Assembly: GCA_018266575.1 (NCBI GenBank)
Contig: JAFEAE010000012.1
Coordinates: 124,001 to 188,000, forward strand
Origin: Bacteroidota bacterium
Lineage (GTDB): Bacteria > Bacteroidota > Bacteroidia > Chitinophagales > Chitinophagaceae
Length of the DNA: 64,000 bases
Direction: 5' to 3'
How positions within the stretch are numbered: position 1 is the stretch's first letter; every line of letters begins with the position of its first letter. Below are positions 9,386 through 18,519 of this stretch, piece after piece. Under the pieces are notes generated by a model that saw only the letters and a program-made list of their open reading frames with translations, did not search any database and had not been told where the DNA came from. The translations under genes were made by a program, and so were the position numbers.

Positions 9386-9964
9386 TCAGGGCTTGAAATA
9401 TTCTTCTTCTACCAACTGGCAAATAATATGGCCAAGCAGAATGTGGGATTCCTGTATGCGTGGTGTGTCTGTTGAAGGAACATTGACCAGGTAGTTGCTA
9501 ACTGCTTTCATTTTTCCGCCGCTTTCGCCGGTAAAGCCAACTGTTATCACTCCTTTTTCTTTTGCCACTTCAAATGCTTTTAAAATATTTCCCGAATTGC
9601 CGGAAGTGGAAAGCCCGATCAATACATCGCCTTTATGTGCTATGCCTTTTATTAACCGTGCATAGATCACATCGTAGCTGTAATCATTAGCAACAGCAGT
9701 CAGGTAAGATGTATTGCAGTGCAACGCTTCTGCAGGCAATGCATCACGGTCGGTATAAAAACGGCCGGAAAATTCTGCTGCCAGGTGTTGTGCATCAGCA
9801 GCGCTTCCGCCGTTGCCGCAAAAATAAATGCGGTTACCATTTTTAAATGCATCTACAATTGTTTTCGACACAGCTTCAACTGTTTTCAATAATGTTTCAT
9901 CAGCAAGCACTTTGTTTTTTACTGCCACAGATTCGCTGATGATATTTTTTATTTTTTGTTGCAT
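9386..9964 (-). CDS. gmhA: Sedoheptulose 7-phosphate isomerase (SIS domain)
   Basis: A 192-residue SIS-domain protein. The phosphosugar loop is GNGGSAADAQH, with H60 and E64; Q171 and H179 sit in RIQESHILLGH. These four match the zinc ligands of E. coli GmhA (H61, E65, Q172, H180), and STSGNS is the phosphate-binding loop. It converts sedoheptulose 7-phosphate to D-glycero-D-manno-heptose 7-phosphate, the first committed step of heptose synthesis. Length is normal. It lies between hddA and hddC in one minus-strand operon. Confidence 0.92.
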   Translation of the reverse strand: MQQKIKNIISESVAVKNKVLADETLLKTVEAVSKTIVDAFKNGNRIYFCGNGGSAADAQHLAAEFSGRFYTDRDALPAEALHCNTSYLTAVANDYSYDVIYARLIKGIAHKGDVLIGLSTSGNSGNILKAFEVAKEKGVITVGFTGESGGKMKAVSNYLVNVPSTDTPRIQESHILLGHIICQLVEEEYFKP

Positions 9965-9985
9965 GAATAATTTTTAGATTTTATG

Positions 9986-10009
9986 CCAGACGGGGACCGT
10001 CAGACACGG
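9986..10009 (-). repeat. Hairpin repeat R4, copy 1 (CAGACACGG tail)
   Basis: A near-perfect palindrome (CAGACGG / CCGTCAG with one mismatch) ending CAGACACGG on the plus strand. The same tail type follows hairpins at 20127-20150 and 21953-21976. It lies in the 45-bp gap between the hddA stop and the gmhA start, inside an operon. Confidence 0.55.
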
Positions 10010-11032
10010 TTAGATCGTCCATGTGGTCAAACCATGATCAACGAACTGATACGGTTTGCAATAACCTCCAAATTTACTTAATGCTTCCATCACTTTGTAT
10101 TTGGAAATATCCGGGCAATAAAATGTCATGAAACCACCGCCGCCTGCACCGGAAATTTTTCCACCTGTCGCACCGGCTTTTTTTGCTTCATTATAAATTT
10201 CTTCCATCAAAGGATTTGAAATCCCTTCTGCCATTTTTATTTTTTGCTGGTAACCGTAATCAAGAATTTCCCCGATATCATTCAGCTTTCCCTTCAGCAA
10301 TGCTTCTTTCATCAGTTGCGCCTGGTGTTTTAGCTGGTGCATTGCTTCAATGGATGCACCTTTTTTATCGATCACATTTTTGCTTTGTTTCTCTATGATC
10401 TTTGCAGATTCGCGGCTTGTAGAAGTATAGTATAACAACAAATTATTTTCCAGCTCAAATAAATACCGTTGCTTGATGCGCAACGGGTTTACAATCACCT
10501 TATCATCTGCATAAAATTCCATGTAATTCACTCCGCCAAAAGTGGCTGCGTATTGATCTTGTTTGCCGCCAGCCATTTTCAAATCTTTTCTTTCAATATC
10601 ATAAGCAAGATGTGCAATATCATATTCCCCCAAAGGCAACCGCAACATTTCCGTAAACGCACCGATTATGGCAACAACAAGTGTTGATGATGTTCCTAAT
10701 CCTGAACCCGCAGGGGCATCAACAAACGTTGATAATTTAAAACCGGTTGCAGGGAATCCATACTCCTTCTGAATACGGTTGTATACACCTTTCAGTAAAT
10801 CTAATTTTCCATCTATCGGCAATTGGTCGGTGCATTCAAATTGCTGTTCTTCTTTCCGGTCGAGCGCCTGCAAAATAATTTTGTTATCCGTAACTGGTTC
10901 AATATGCGCCGAAGCATATAATGCAACCGTTGCATTCAATATAGCGCCGCCATATAAATCACTGTAGGGACTTACATCTGTGCCACCACCGGCAAGACCA
11001 ATTCGTAAAGGCGCTTTACTTCTGTACATCAT
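10010..11032 (-). CDS. hddA: D-glycero-alpha-D-manno-heptose 7-phosphate kinase (GHMP family)
   Basis: A 340-residue GHMP kinase. It starts with SKAPLRIGLAGGGTDVSPY, typical of HddA and related sugar kinases. The ATP loop is PAGSGLGTSSTL (about residues 107-118), AGGKQDQYAATFGG follows, and the C-terminal GHMP motif is KISGAGGGGFM. It phosphorylates the anomeric position of heptose 7-phosphate to give the alpha-1,7-bisphosphate. The start overlaps the end of the upstream glycosyltransferase by 17 bp (14 bp if the second Met is used), which suggests translational coupling. The downstream genes gmhA and hddC complete the route. Confidence 0.88.
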   Translation of the reverse strand: MMYRSKAPLRIGLAGGGTDVSPYSDLYGGAILNATVALYASAHIEPVTDNKIILQALDRKEEQQFECTDQLPIDGKLDLLKGVYNRIQKEYGFPATGFKLSTFVDAPAGSGLGTSSTLVVAIIGAFTEMLRLPLGEYDIAHLAYDIERKDLKMAGGKQDQYAATFGGVNYMEFYADDKVIVNPLRIKQRYLFELENNLLLYYTSTSRESAKIIEKQSKNVIDKKGASIEAMHQLKHQAQLMKEALLKGKLNDIGEILDYGYQQKIKMAEGISNPLMEEIYNEAKKAGATGGKISGAGGGGFMTFYCPDISKYKVMEALSKFGGYCKPYQFVDHGLTTWTI

Positions 11033-12155
11033 TGGCTAAATCGGTAATTGTTTTTATTAAAGCTGTCCACGAATATTTTTGTTTCTCTTCGCGAAGATGA
11101 GGAATAAAATAATTTTCTCCTAATTGATAGAAATGAAGAATGGCATCTGCAATGGATTTCGGATCGGGCTCTGCTACCAACCCTACTTTTTCATGCGGTA
11201 CCAAAACCGGCAAACCGCCGACATTAGAAACGATCATCGGTTTTTCAAAATGATAGGCAAGGGGGGTAACGCCGCTCTGTGTGGCATTGCGGTAAGGTTG
11301 CACTACGGCATCTGCAGCACATAAATAATATTTTACTTCACTATCGGGAATAAAACCGGTGCGCAATATCAGCGAATCAGCAATTTTTAATCTGTCAATT
11401 TGTTCATTATAAAATTTTTCGTCTCCGTAAAACTCCCCGGCGATCAATAATTTTATGTTGGAAGAACGGATGCGTTCATCGGCCATTGCATCTAATAAAA
11501 TATCCAGGCCTTTGTATTTTCGGATAAAGCCAAAGAAGAGTATTATTTTTTCATTGGCATCAATCCCTAATCTTTTTCTTGCATCTGTTTTTGAAATGAC
11601 TTCACCAAAATTATCGTACAACGGATGTTGAACTTGCTTTGCCGGTTTTGTAGTTTCAAACCTACGAAGGTCCTTCATTACTTTTTCACTCATGGTTATG
11701 AATGCATCACAACTCTTTAAAAAATATTTTGTGAATGATGTATCTCCGGGACGTTTTTCGTGTGGCAGAACATTGTCTGTGATCGCGATGATTTTTGTGT
11801 GATGGTTTTTTTGTACGCGACGCAAAATACTTCCCAGCGCAGGCCCCATAAACGGCAGCCAGTAACGCACTATGATAATATCAGGGTTTGATCTTTTTAG
11901 CTCATTGCCAACTACAATCCAGTTAAGAGGATTAACAGAATTTATTTTCGAAAAAATTTCTATGTTTTTGGGTGCAGTTTCAGTAGAATATTGTGTTGTA
12001 CCGGGAAACAGGAACGAAGGATATTGTAACGAGAAAGAAAAGATGCTGCATTGAAAACCTTCATCCAAAAATTCTTTGGCGAGGCGTTGATCAAATGTTG
12101 CCAATCCTCCACGAAGCGGATGTGCAGGGCCGATTATGATGACGCGGGTGTTCAA
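11016..12155 (-). CDS. Glycosyltransferase family 4 (GT-B fold)
   Basis: A 379-residue GT-B glycosyltransferase. The N-terminal domain starts RVIIIGPAHPLRGGLATFDQ. The C-terminal donor domain has IILFFGFIRKYKGLDILLDA and the RNATQSGVTPLAYHFEKP segment, with a conserved position near VVQPYRN where family members have an E-x7-E-type donor motif. The sugar is not determinable. It overlaps hddA, so it may use GDP-heptose or act in the same glycan pathway; that is inference from position. Confidence 0.85.
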   Translation of the reverse strand: MNTRVIIIGPAHPLRGGLATFDQRLAKEFLDEGFQCSIFSFSLQYPSFLFPGTTQYSTETAPKNIEIFSKINSVNPLNWIVVGNELKRSNPDIIIVRYWLPFMGPALGSILRRVQKNHHTKIIAITDNVLPHEKRPGDTSFTKYFLKSCDAFITMSEKVMKDLRRFETTKPAKQVQHPLYDNFGEVISKTDARKRLGIDANEKIILFFGFIRKYKGLDILLDAMADERIRSSNIKLLIAGEFYGDEKFYNEQIDRLKIADSLILRTGFIPDSEVKYYLCAADAVVQPYRNATQSGVTPLAYHFEKPMIVSNVGGLPVLVPHEKVGLVAEPDPKSIADAILHFYQLGENYFIPHLREEKQKYSWTALIKTITDLANDVQK

Positions 12156-12162
12156 GAAAATA

Positions 12163-12200
12163 GAATGTGAAAATATGAAAATGTGAAAATGTGAAAATGC
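12163..12200. repeat. Short tandem tract, unit about ATGTGAAA
   Basis: Four imperfect tandem units (ATGTGAAA, with one ATATGAAA variant) lie directly upstream of the GT4 start. Related words (CACATT, TCACATT) recur at 12305-12345 in the same 187-bp gap. Phase-variable length is possible, but the tract sits outside the coding region. Confidence 0.5.
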
Positions 12201-12342
12201 TTTTGCGGAGCAAAATAATATTTAGTGGCAGTTTCCTTCATTCAAAAAATAATTAGAGATACGATGTAGATTATATTAAAATGATCAAAGAATCAGTGAC
12301 AATCATTTTCACATTATTAAGTTAGCACATTATCACATTAAC

Positions 12343-13281
12343 TCACATCAGTGTCTTTTCGATCAGGTAACTATTTCTTCCCGGGGCATTGCGTGAAATT
12401 AATTCTGCGGCAAAACCTGTGAGGAATAATTGTGTGCCGATGATCATAATAGTAAGTGCAATAAAAAAGGGCGGGCGGTTGCTCAGGCCTTCTGCAGGAT
12501 GCAGCAATCTTGTAATGATCAGGTAAACACTCATAATAAACCCGGCAATAAAGAAAAGCGTTCCCCAGGTGCCGAACAAATGCATAGGGCGTTTGCCGTA
12601 TTTACTTACGAATGTGATAGAAGCAAGATCTAAAAACCCGTTGATGAAACGGCTCAATCCGCCGAACTTGGTATGCCCGTATTTTCTTGCACGGTGTTCT
12701 ACTACTTTCTCGCCGATCTTTTTAAAACCTGCCCATTTTGCAATCACCGGGATGTAGCGGTGCATTTCCCCATACACTTCAATGCTCTTTACTACTTTGC
12801 TGCGGTATGCTTTCAAACCGCAATTGAAATCATGCAGTTTTACTTTAGATACCATTGAAGTAACGCGATTGAAGAATTTGGAAGGGATGGTTTTTGAAAG
12901 CGGATCATGGCGCACTTTTTTCCATCCGCTCACGAGGTCGAAACCGTTTTCTAAAATCATACGGCGCAGTCCCGGGATTTCATCGGGGCTATCCTGCATA
13001 TCGGCATCCATGGTGATAACCACATCACCATGGGATGCTTTAAAGCCTTCATTCAATGCAGCAGATTTTCCGTAGTTGCGCTGGAATTTTATCCCTTTTA
13101 CGTGGTCATCTGCCGAACGCAATTTTTCTATCTCTATCCATGAATTATCTGTGCTGCCGTCATCTACAAAAATAATTTCATACGACAAATTATTTTCCTT
13201 TACCACACGCTGTATCCATGCACATAACTCAGGCAGTGATTCATCTTCGTTAAAAACCGGTATTACAACTGATACATCCAT
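12343..13281 (-). CDS. Glycosyltransferase family 2 (DPM1-like, membrane-anchored)
   Basis: A 312-residue GT-A enzyme. SVVIPVFNEDESLPEL starts the nucleotide-binding fold, VDDGSTDNSW follows, DADMQDSPDE gives the DXD-type metal site, and RNYGKSAALNEGF fits the family. Two C-terminal transmembrane helices (about residues 235-258 and 270-292) anchor it, as in polyprenyl-phosphate glycosyltransferases. It probably loads a sugar onto undecaprenyl phosphate. In my experience it sits beside DUF4199 and a dihydroorotase-like gene in many Bacteroidota; here DUF4199 is only 12 bp upstream. Confidence 0.87.
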   Translation of the reverse strand: MDVSVVIPVFNEDESLPELCAWIQRVVKENNLSYEIIFVDDGSTDNSWIEIEKLRSADDHVKGIKFQRNYGKSAALNEGFKASHGDVVITMDADMQDSPDEIPGLRRMILENGFDLVSGWKKVRHDPLSKTIPSKFFNRVTSMVSKVKLHDFNCGLKAYRSKVVKSIEVYGEMHRYIPVIAKWAGFKKIGEKVVEHRARKYGHTKFGGLSRFINGFLDLASITFVSKYGKRPMHLFGTWGTLFFIAGFIMSVYLIITRLLHPAEGLSNRPPFFIALTIMIIGTQLFLTGFAAELISRNAPGRNSYLIEKTLM

Positions 13282-13293
13282 TTATAATTCCTC

Positions 13294-13812
13294 TTACGGT
13301 TGATTTTGAAATGGTGTTTGTGGATTTTTTTTAGCAACTGCTGCACCAATTAGTGATGCGATTGCTCCAACAATTATTGAACCAATCAATGCACCGCCGA
13401 TCGCAAACGGAACGAAAAACTTTTTTGTCATTTCGATTGCCTGGTCTATTGTTTCCTGCGGCATATTCCCTTTTGCTTCCATTTGTTTTCTTGCTTCATC
13501 CATTGCTATATCTTTTGTTTCAGGGAAAATTACAAGAATAGATAGAATGGTATAAATAACCATGATGCAGGTGGCAACGGCTGTTGTTTTAAATCCATTG
13601 GCAAAAACATTTCCGAATGTAACGTTGCCATTGTTTTGATTTGCATAAACTATACATGCCCATATAATTCCTATACAAAACACTATTGTCGGAATCCATT
13701 TGAACCAGGTTGCAAATTTAAAATGTGCAAACCCAGAAATAAGGTCCAATACAACAAGCACTAAGGCTAACATAAGCCCTTTTACAACAGGTGTGGTTAC
13801 TTTGTTTTCCAT
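13294..13812 (-). CDS. DUF4199 membrane protein
   Basis: A 172-residue membrane protein with four hydrophobic helices (about residues 10-28, 36-56, 72-95 and 130-158). Between helices 3 and 4 there is an acidic/basic soluble loop rich in Met, Glu and Gln (MDEARKQMEAKGNMPQETID). This is the layout of DUF4199, a Bacteroidota family of unknown function. It sits between the dihydroorotase-like gene (24-bp gap) and the GT2 gene (12-bp gap) on the same strand, so the three are probably one transcript. Confidence 0.8.
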   Translation of the reverse strand: MENKVTTPVVKGLMLALVLVVLDLISGFAHFKFATWFKWIPTIVFCIGIIWACIVYANQNNGNVTFGNVFANGFKTTAVATCIMVIYTILSILVIFPETKDIAMDEARKQMEAKGNMPQETIDQAIEMTKKFFVPFAIGGALIGSIIVGAIASLIGAAVAKKNPQTPFQNQP

Positions 13813-13836
13813 ATAATTCGAGTTTTGGTTGAAAAA

Positions 13837-15102
13837 TCAATTGTTCAGAAAAACTTTTTCCCCGTTGATGATACCCATTGGTTTCCCCACAAATTCTTTA
13901 TTAATGAACGGGGTGTTTTTTGATTTGGAACGGATATTTTCTTCTTTCAAAATCCATTTTCCGGAAGGGTTGAATAATGTGATGCAAGCCGTTTCTTTTT
14001 CTGTGATACTTGCTTTTTTCAATCCGAAAATCTTTCGTGCATTACTGCTGAACAATTCAATTAATCTATCTTCTTTCAATTCCGGCAATGCGGCTTTTAC
14101 AACGGAGTATGCTGTTTCCAAACCGGTCATTCCGTATTTAGCGTATTCGAATTCCACGATTTTGCTGTCGTATTCATGTGGCAGATGATGCGAAGCTATG
14201 CAATCTATCGTTCCGTCAATCACTGCTTTTTTCAATGCGCTGACTTCTGTTTTTGTACGCAACGGCGGGTATACCTTAAGGTTAGTATCATACTCCATCA
14301 GGTCTTCATCCGTAAAATACAAATGATATGGAGTAACGGAGCAGGTAACATTTAATCCTGCGTCTTTCGCACGTTTGATATAATCGATCGATTTTGCCGA
14401 TGTAACCCCGGTAAAATGAATTTTTGATTCCGTATAACGTGCAAGTTTGATATCCCGCGCAATGATCAGTTCTTCCGCCATAACTGGTTTTCCCGGAAGC
14501 CCTAACCTTGTTGAAATAATGCCTTCGTTGATCAAACCGTTTGCACCTACACTTTTATCGTCGGGCAATTGGATGATCACACCATCGAACGCTTTTACAT
14601 ATTGAAGCGCTTTCAACAATAAACCTGCAGATTGCACCGGGTTTAGCCCATCGCAGAATGCCACGGCGCCACTGCTGTGCATGTCGTACATTTCTGCAAG
14701 GTTTTTACCTTCAATATTTTTTGTGACTGCACCAACAGGCAAAATATTTACAGGAAGCGAATTTGATTTTTGCCGGATATATTCCACCTGCGCTTTTATA
14801 TCCACAACAGGTTTGGTGTCGGGTATCACAAATACATCTGTGTAACCGCCGGCTGCTGCGGCATTGGCTCCGGTTTCGAGCGTTTCTTTATACTCATGCC
14901 CCGGGTCGCAGAAGTTTGAAAAAATATCCACCCATCCGGGTGAAACATGCAAGTTATTTTGGTTGATCACTGTACCTGCATTTTCTGAAATAGTATCAGC
15001 AATGCGTGTGATGGTGCCATTTTCAATTAAAATATCTTTCGTTGTTCCGTGGTGTGGAGAGTGTAAATCTGTTATATGGGCCTGTTGAATGAGGATCTTC
15101 AT
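13837..15102 (-). CDS. Dihydroorotase-like protein lacking metal ligands
   Basis: A 421-residue amidohydrolase-fold protein, clearly homologous to multifunctional-complex-type dihydroorotase (PGWVDI near 55, GGYTDVFVIPDTKPV near 85, a C-terminal TLFNP segment). The zinc ligands are replaced. The normal HxH after PGxVD is F61 and N63 (IFSNFCDPG), the HAED His is M208 (PVMAEE), the HVS His is G232 (FTGVTS), and the catalytic Asp of TDHAPH is H305 (ASHHLPHE). It is therefore probably not a working dihydroorotase. It may be a structural partner, as non-catalytic homologues are for aspartate transcarbamoylase, or serve another role. Confidence 0.82.
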   Translation of the reverse strand: MKILIQQAHITDLHSPHHGTTKDILIENGTITRIADTISENAGTVINQNNLHVSPGWVDIFSNFCDPGHEYKETLETGANAAAAGGYTDVFVIPDTKPVVDIKAQVEYIRQKSNSLPVNILPVGAVTKNIEGKNLAEMYDMHSSGAVAFCDGLNPVQSAGLLLKALQYVKAFDGVIIQLPDDKSVGANGLINEGIISTRLGLPGKPVMAEELIIARDIKLARYTESKIHFTGVTSAKSIDYIKRAKDAGLNVTCSVTPYHLYFTDEDLMEYDTNLKVYPPLRTKTEVSALKKAVIDGTIDCIASHHLPHEYDSKIVEFEYAKYGMTGLETAYSVVKAALPELKEDRLIELFSSNARKIFGLKKASITEKETACITLFNPSGKWILKEENIRSKSKNTPFINKEFVGKPMGIINGEKVFLNN

Positions 15103-15229
15103 CGAAGCAAGAATTGTGCGAAGATAAGGTTTCGCTGCTTATTTTTCGCAATAGAAATTTTCGAGTACATTTGTCGCCCAATCCGGGATAAAATGTAAGG
15201 CATGAACACCTTTTGTTTTAATCATCATT

Positions 15230-15303
15230 CGGGACGTAGCGCAGCCCGGTAGCGCGTTTGCATGGGGTGCAAGAGGTCGCTGGTTCGAATCCAGTCGTCC
15301 CGA
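15230..15303 (+). tRNA. tRNA-Pro (GGG)
   Basis: A 74-nt cloverleaf. The acceptor stem is CGGGACG / CGTCCCG with discriminator A, the D stem GCGC / GCGC, and the anticodon stem TTTGC / GCAAG with loop ATGGGGT. The T loop is TTCGAAT. The anticodon is GGG at 15264-15266, flanked by T and G, which reads proline codons. CCA is not encoded. A terminator follows immediately. Confidence 0.93.
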
Positions 15304-15304
15304 C

Positions 15305-15340
15305 AAAAAAGCTTCACAGAAATGTGAGGCTTTTTATTTT
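15305..15340 (+). terminator. Terminator of tRNA-Pro
   Basis: An A-run leads into GCTTCACA-GAAA-TGTGAGGC (one T.G pair), followed by TTTTTATTTT. Almost the same hairpin recurs at 24563-24597, far from any tRNA. Confidence 0.85.
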
Positions 15341-15478
15341 CATACATGCGGGAGGATCAGAAATATGAGGTAGGTGAAACACATGACACGTGAAAAATCA
15401 ATCCTTGGCTCATTTTTGTTTCAAGTACAGTTTTCCCACAGAATTACGTGTCAATCTTGCAAATTATTTCTCAACTGC

Positions 15479-17965
15479 ATGAAGAAAGGAATTATTACTA
15501 TCGCATTTTCATTTTTTTTGCTGCTAGTGTTCGGGCAGGAAAAGATTAACGAAAACACAGGCGGCAATATCTCAGGGAAAATTTTAGATTCATCTACACT
15601 GCGCCCGCTTGAGTACGCAACAATAACTTTATACCGCACAGGAAAAAGTAAAGCTATAAACGGAACAACTTCTGATTCAAGCGGTAATTTCATAATTACA
15701 AAAGTATCTCCAGGAAATTACAATATTATTATTGGGTTTGTGGGTTATAGCAGTATCAGCGTAAAAAATATTATTATCAATCAAAAGAATGAAGCAGTCA
15801 ACCTAAATCAGATTTTGATTAATAGAAAATCCGCCACGTTGCAAACTGTTGAGGTAACAGCCCCTGCAAAATTGGTTGATAATAAAATCGACAAGATGGT
15901 TTTCAACGCAGAAAAAGATATTACTTCTCAAACCGGGGTGGCTACGGATATTTTAAAAAAAGTTCCTCAGATTTCAGTGGATGTAGATGGAAACGTAGAA
16001 CTTCAGGGAAATTCAAATATTCTTTTCCTGATCAATGGAAAACCTTCAACAATACTTGGAAGCAATATCACAGATGTATTGCAAGCTATTCCGGCAAACC
16101 AGATAAAAAGCATTGAAGTGATTACCAATCCCGGTACAAAATACGATGCACAAGGAACAGGGGGTATTATAAATATTATTTTAAAGCACAATAATGTACA
16201 AGGGATTAATGGAAATGTATCATTGACAACGGGAACGATTGTACAAAATGGCTCAATTAATATTAATGCGCGAAAAGGAAAATTCGGGATGAATGTTTTT
16301 GCAAATGGAAATGCAAGGCTTACGACCAAAACCATAGCAAGCTTTAACCGTGTTTCGACGGACACGGCAGCAAAAACGAATGATATTTTGCAACAAAATG
16401 GGAGCAGCAATTTTAACAGGCATGGACTTCAATCGGGAATCGGGTTTGATTGGAGTGCAGATAATCACAATACATTTTCTGGCGCATTATCTTATCATAA
16501 TTTTGGGAACACATCAAAGGGCTTCCTCAATCAAACGGAGCAAACGCAAACTGATTCCGGTGGGGCGTATTCAGATATAAATTCTGTCAACAATACAAAT
16601 AGTTCTTTTCAAGAATACAGTTTTGACCCAAGCCTGAATTATAAAAGAAGTTTTAAAAATAAAGAACAAGAGCTTGAAATTACGGCTGACGGTAGTTTTG
16701 CACACAATCATATTTCATCAGGCAATGACCAATACCTGCTGCCTCGGGATTCGTTGATTTACGGAACAAGGAACGATAACCCGGCTAAAGAAAATGAATA
16801 CGAAATAAAAGCAGATTATGTTCAGCCTTTGCGCAAGGACATAAATCTTGGAATAGGCGGAAAATTTGCAGGATATGATATTACCGGCACAGCGAATGCG
16901 CTCGCCTGGAATCCTTACTCCAATTCGTATTTATTTAGTTCCTCATTATCGAATAACCTGAACTACGACCAAAAAGTATACGCTGCGTACGCTGAATTGA
17001 ATTTTCCTGTTGGTAAATTATTTGAAGCAAGATTAGGAACGCGGTATGAGCGGACACAAGTGAATGCGTTTTACTCTAATGCAAATCAGAAAATTCAAAA
17101 TGGTTACAACACAATCATTCCATCTGTTTTTCTGCTGAAAAAATTAGGCGAAAGTCAAACGCTTAAATTAAATTTTACAATAAGGATAAACCGCCCGGGA
17201 TATTTTGACTTAAATCCTTATATCAATGCCAGCGACCCTAAAAGCATAACCACAGGAAATCCATATTTGAACCCGGAAATATGGGATCGTTATGAAGCAT
17301 CGTATAACTATGATTTTGGAAAGACAGGGTCATTTATGATTGCATTGTTTTACAGGCAAAGCAATGGCGACATACAGCCTTTCATCGTTTATTACCCAAG
17401 CATTCAGGTTGGTGATACCACATATATTAATGCAGCCGTTACAACCAGAGAAAATATTGGAGTTGAAAAGAATGCAGGAACTAACCTTTTTTTCGATTTT
17501 CATATTAATGATAAATTCAACGTACGTTCCAATATTATTTTTTTTTACAGACATACAATCAACCGGCTTGACCCCGGATATAATTCAAGTACTGCAATAT
17601 ATCGTTTCACTGTAAATACCTCTTATCAGTTTACAAGCAGTTTTGCAGCGGAGTTTTTTGGAAGTTTCAATTCACGCCATCATGAGGCACAAGGGTTTTA
17701 TCCTTCTTTTACTTCTTACAGCATAGCTTTCAGAAAATTATTCTGGAACAAAAAAGGAAGTTTTGCGCTGACAGGAAACAACATTTTCAGCAAATACGTG
17801 GACCAGAAAACAGAATTATATGGTCCCGGTTTTCAGACTAATGGTCTCCGTAAAGTTCCTTATCAATCCATTGGCCTCAACTTTACTTGGAAGTTTGGAA
17901 AACTGCAAATGAAAAAAGAAAAACCTGAAGAAAATAATATTGATTTGAGTGCACCACAACAATAG
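15479..17965 (+). CDS. TonB-dependent-receptor-like outer-membrane protein (OMP_b-brl_3 type)
   Basis: I start it at the ATG at 15479, which gives a signal peptide (MKKGIITIAFSFFLLLVFGQ); the longer frame upstream lacks one. About 828 residues. A carboxypeptidase-like beta-sandwich follows (GKILDSSTLRPLEYATITLY ... GFVGYSS). Next is a plug domain with DILKKVPQISVDVDGNVELQG and SIEVITNPGTKYDAQGTGGI. The rest is a large beta-barrel with repeated N/Y-rich strands. This is the outer membrane beta-barrel family related to SusC but without a SusD partner. Ligand unknown. The gene stands alone after the tRNA terminator. Confidence 0.88.
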   Translation: MKKGIITIAFSFFLLLVFGQEKINENTGGNISGKILDSSTLRPLEYATITLYRTGKSKAINGTTSDSSGNFIITKVSPGNYNIIIGFVGYSSISVKNIIINQKNEAVNLNQILINRKSATLQTVEVTAPAKLVDNKIDKMVFNAEKDITSQTGVATDILKKVPQISVDVDGNVELQGNSNILFLINGKPSTILGSNITDVLQAIPANQIKSIEVITNPGTKYDAQGTGGIINIILKHNNVQGINGNVSLTTGTIVQNGSININARKGKFGMNVFANGNARLTTKTIASFNRVSTDTAAKTNDILQQNGSSNFNRHGLQSGIGFDWSADNHNTFSGALSYHNFGNTSKGFLNQTEQTQTDSGGAYSDINSVNNTNSSFQEYSFDPSLNYKRSFKNKEQELEITADGSFAHNHISSGNDQYLLPRDSLIYGTRNDNPAKENEYEIKADYVQPLRKDINLGIGGKFAGYDITGTANALAWNPYSNSYLFSSSLSNNLNYDQKVYAAYAELNFPVGKLFEARLGTRYERTQVNAFYSNANQKIQNGYNTIIPSVFLLKKLGESQTLKLNFTIRINRPGYFDLNPYINASDPKSITTGNPYLNPEIWDRYEASYNYDFGKTGSFMIALFYRQSNGDIQPFIVYYPSIQVGDTTYINAAVTTRENIGVEKNAGTNLFFDFHINDKFNVRSNIIFFYRHTINRLDPGYNSSTAIYRFTVNTSYQFTSSFAAEFFGSFNSRHHEAQGFYPSFTSYSIAFRKLFWNKKGSFALTGNNIFSKYVDQKTELYGPGFQTNGLRKVPYQSIGLNFTWKFGKLQMKKEKPEENNIDLSAPQQ

Positions 17966-18062
17966 GCATAATCATATCAAATAACCTCTATCAATTTTAA
18001 ATTCATAATAAGAGAGTTCGAACTCAACCCTTTAGCGGTTTGTGCTTTTCGTGTTTGCCTGA

Positions 18063-18491
18063 AGCATTTACAATAGAGCATGTGTTGACTATTACTTTAA
18101 TTCAGCGCCTTATTCCCGATTATTCATCAGGGAAATCGGGAGTCCTGCCGTGAAAGATCCCGCAGCGAGGGATAGCATTAATAACATTGCAGGAACTAAA
18201 AATATGATCATTGCAGAAACGAGGGTGCATGCTTTTGACGGCTGGTATTTTTCGAGGGATAAAATTTTTCCGGATTACATTAAAGTATTCGATGAACAAA
18301 CCAGCCGGCGGGATTCTTTTAATATCAAAGGAGAGTCTTTTGAGGTCACTGATTTCTTTCTATATGACCTGGACAAAGACGGTGAGCCGGAAATATTTAT
18401 TTTTAATGTTGGTAAAATAGCCGGGGAAAATGTGGTTTCCCTGGATGTGTATTCCCTGGGAAAGGGTTCGGTAAAAGTTGGGTTTGAATAA
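18063..18491 (+). pseudogene. Remnant of a hypothetical protein (C-terminal fragment)
   Basis: The frame is open from 18063 but has no ATG near its start; only a GTG at 18150 is available. The encoded text is protein-like, with a calcium-loop-type DLDKDGEPEIFIF as in FG-GAP or EF-hand-like repeats, and it begins without any signal peptide. I read it as the C-terminal end of a once longer exported protein. The preceding DNA has a palindrome, GAGTTCGAACTC, at about 18013, which resembles part of repeat R5. Alternatively it is a small real gene from the GTG. Confidence 0.45.
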
Positions 18492-18519
18492 CCGGTATTT
18501 CGAAATCCCCTCTGCCTTT

